Source of the DNA: Anaerolineae bacterium
GTDB taxonomy: Bacteria > Chloroflexota > Anaerolineae > JAAYZQ01
Assembly (NCBI GenBank): GCA_016929795.1
Contig: JAFGIA010000243.1
Location: 1-7,433, forward strand
DNA: 7,433 nt
Direction: 5' to 3'
Positions 6,114 to 7,433 of this stretch are shown here, in pieces. Both the position numbers and the translations under genes were made by a program. Each line of letters opens with the position of its first letter. Position 1 is the stretch's first letter. Under the pieces are notes generated by a model. It saw nothing but the letters and a program-made list of their open reading frames with translations. It did not search any database and was not told the origin of the DNA.

Positions 6114-7199
6114 TCAGTTCCCCTCCGTCCGCACCTTGGCCGAGGCGACGCTCATTTCTGTCGCGCGCCGCCGGGTATAGTTGTTCACCAGCACGGCCAC
6201 CAGGAGCATCACGCCGAGAAAGCTGTAGAACCAGTCCGTGTCCCATCCGGCGAACACGATCCCCACCTGTGCCATCCCAAAGATCAGCGCGCCGATCGCT
6301 GCGCCCACCGCCGAGCCATACCCGCCGGTCAGCAGCGTCCCGCCGATCGTCGCCGCAATGATGAACACAAACTCCTGCCCGATGCCCTGGCTCGCCACGG
6401 CTGAGCGCAGGCGCACAACGTACATCATCCCCACCAGCCACGCGGCGACTGCCGTCGTCATGAACAAGCCGATCTTGACGCGCGCCGACGGTACACCCAC
6501 CTTGCGCGCCGCTTCCGCGTCACCGCCCACGGCGAAAATCCAACTCCCTTGCTTCGTCCGGAGAAGCACCCAACTCGCCAGGATGGTGAGCAGGATCCAC
6601 CATACAATCGAGCTCTGCCATTGAGCTCCGAGAAACTGCACAGGGGTGTTAAAGAATGCCCGGGCTGCGTCAAATCCCGCCACCTTGTCGATGCCGCCCA
6701 CGTACACCTGGTCGGTCACCAGCCGGGTGACGCCGACGTTGGCACCGCGCAGGATGAAAAACGTGGCCAGTGTGACGATAAAGCTCGGCAGGCCGGTCTT
6801 GATAACCATAAAGCCGTTGAGGTAGCCGACGATGAGTGCGAACACCAGCGCCGCGAACATTGCCGCCCACAGGTTCCATCCCATCCGCGTCGACAGCAGG
6901 CCGGCCACCAGCCCCGTGGTCCCGACCATCACGCCCGTCGACAGGTCAAACTCGCCGCCGATCATCAGCAGCGCCACGGCGATGGCCATGATCCCCAGCG
7001 TCGAGGCCGGGTCGAGAATGCGCGAGAAGCCGACGACCGAGATCCAGTTGCTCGGGGTGATCAGGGCGAAAAAGAGCCAGACGATCACGGCTCCGATCAG
7101 CGCGCCGATTTCGACACGGCGGAACATGCCCCTCACAAAGCCGGCCTGTGCCAGGCGCTCGTCACCACCACCCCGCAGTGGCGTGGTTCCTGTCGTCAT
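6114..7199 (-). CDS. Sugar ABC transporter permease, RbsC/BPD_transp_2 family
   Basis: This is a 361-residue inner-membrane permease with about eight to ten hydrophobic segments, starting near residue 31 and ending near 339, followed by a basic tail (YTRRR, 341-345). It carries the ribose-class hallmarks GGEFDLSTGVMVG (81-93) and the cytoplasmic loop FAVGGDAEAARKVGV (222-236), the equivalent of the coupling region in RbsC, XylH and FrcC. It would form the channel of the importer with the ATPase 3 nt downstream and the binding protein upstream. The frame opens at a GTG at 7229, but the ATG at 7199 is preferred because AAGGAGG sits 8 nt before it. Gene order binding protein-permease-ATPase matches frcBCA. 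Myo-inositol or a related cyclitol is the inferred cargo from the downstream genes; other sugars cannot be excluded. Confidence 0.95.
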   Translation of the reverse strand: MTTGTTPLRGGGDERLAQAGFVRGMFRRVEIGALIGAVIVWLFFALITPSNWISVVGFSRILDPASTLGIMAIAVALLMIGGEFDLSTGVMVGTTGLVAGLLSTRMGWNLWAAMFAALVFALIVGYLNGFMVIKTGLPSFIVTLATFFILRGANVGVTRLVTDQVYVGGIDKVAGFDAARAFFNTPVQFLGAQWQSSIVWWILLTILASWVLLRTKQGSWIFAVGGDAEAARKVGVPSARVKIGLFMTTAVAAWLVGMMYVVRLRSAVASQGIGQEFVFIIAATIGGTLLTGGYGSAVGAAIGALIFGMAQVGIVFAGWDTDWFYSFLGVMLLVAVLVNNYTRRRATEMSVASAKVRTEGN

Positions 7200-7207
7200 T
7201 GTCACAA

Positions 7208-7214
7208 CCTCCTT
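7208..7214 (-). promoter_or_regulatory. Strong ribosome binding site for the permease
   Basis: AAGGAGG on the minus strand, 8 nt upstream of the ATG at 7199, is the best Shine-Dalgarno match in the window and fixes the permease start over the GTG at 7229. Confidence 0.8.
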
Positions 7215-7264
7215 GTTGCCGGAGCTCACGGCACCCTTGCTGCCCGAGACCCCGCGGCGTGTGG

Positions 7265-7283
7265 TGCAATCCTCTGGATTGCA
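7265..7283. repeat. Perfect 8-bp inverted repeat upstream of the permease
   Basis: tgcaatcc (7265-7272) and ggattgca (7276-7283) pair perfectly around the 3-nt loop tct. It lies 3 nt from the larger palindrome at 7287-7314. It could be a second RNA hairpin in the binding-protein/permease spacer, or a dyad bound by a regulator. It does not look like a standard LacI-family operator with a central CG. Confidence 0.6.
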
Positions 7284-7286
7284 GGT

Positions 7287-7314
7287 GGGAAGGGGCGGCG
7301 CGCCGCCCCTTCCC
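7287..7314. terminator. 28-bp perfect GC-rich palindrome between binding-protein and permease genes (attenuation or mRNA-stabilising hairpin)
   Basis: gggaaggggcggcg (7287-7300) is followed directly by its exact reverse complement (7301-7314), 23 nt after the stop codon of the binding-protein gene. The stem is strong but no U-tract follows on the minus strand, so full intrinsic termination is unlikely. In ribose-class operons a hairpin here commonly protects or enriches the binding-protein message relative to the permease and ATPase; that role is inferred. It could equally be an interspersed palindromic repeat. Confidence 0.6.
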
Positions 7315-7337
7315 GTGATGAGTCTCAGAATCCGCGA

Positions 7338-7433
7338 TTACCGCGTGCCCTGTGCTGCCAGATCCTGCACCCCCGCGGCGTTGCTCGCATCGACAATGCC
7401 CGGGCCGGTGAGCACCGGCAGGCCGCCGCCCAC
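7338..7433 (-). CDS. Sugar ABC transporter substrate-binding protein, C-terminal 31 residues
   Basis: Only the last 31 codons and the TAA stop (7338-7340) are inside the window; the gene continues beyond the right edge. The translation includes GLPVLTGPGIVDASNA followed by a short tail ending QGTR. The LTGPGIVDASN segment is the C-terminal strand typical of ribose/xylose/fructose-class periplasmic binding proteins (Peripla_BP_4 type). Position upstream of an RbsC-type permease and a sugar ATPase supports this. The protein would be exported and would determine importer specificity; its ligand-binding residues are not visible here, so cyclitol specificity cannot be tested from this fragment. 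Confidence 0.8.
   Translation of the reverse strand: MGGGLPVLTGPGIVDASNAAGVQDLAAQGTR

Overview
The window is a GC-rich stretch with eight genes, all read on the minus strand. In transcription order, from high to low coordinates, they run from sugar uptake to cyclitol oxidation. First come the end of a periplasmic-type sugar-binding protein, an RbsC-type permease and a single-domain sugar ABC ATPase. A membrane-anchored HEXXH protein and a universal-stress-type protein follow, then a uroporphyrinogen-decarboxylase-like (URO-D superfamily) protein. Last are inositol 2-dehydrogenase (IolG), a second Gfo/Idh/MocA dehydrogenase and the N-terminal 205 residues of a creatininase-family hydrolase that closely resembles 3-dehydro-scyllo-inosose hydrolase (IolN). 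IolG, IolN and a ribose-class ABC importer together point to uptake of myo-inositol or a related cyclitol. It would be oxidised to scyllo-inosose and then to a diketo-inositol, whose ring is opened hydrolytically. This is the IolG/IolM/IolN route described in Thermotoga, not the classical IolE/IolD route.

Layout: 7338-7433 binding-protein C-terminus; 7200-7337 spacer with two perfect inverted repeats; 6114-7199 permease; 5268-6110 ATPase, 3 nt after the permease; 4637-5275 metallopeptidase-like protein with a TTG start, overlapping the ATPase gene by 8 nt; 4499-4636 spacer with a REP-like palindrome inside a 10-bp inverted repeat; 4058-4498 Usp; 2856-4001 URO-D-like; 1771-2790 iolG; 682-1704 Gfo/Idh; 1-617 iolN (cut by the window edge). 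No regulator, tRNA, rRNA, CRISPR, transposase or convincing rho-independent terminator is visible.

The organism cannot be named from this sequence. High GC, the gene content and short tandem octamer/heptamer arrays in the gene junctions recall metagenomic Chloroflexota (Anaerolineae-like). That is an impression from memory and has not been tested.

The most unusual signal is in the four spacers between usp and iolN. Each is only 56-66 nt long and each is almost filled by a period-7 or period-8 repeat array. Three of the arrays fold around a central hairpin and run through the stop codon of the upstream gene. Two of them, 2.1 kb apart, are clearly copies of one element family. The other points worth following are the URO-D-like gene inside an inositol operon, which could mean O-methyl-inositol use, and the membrane-anchored HEXXH protein coupled to the transporter.
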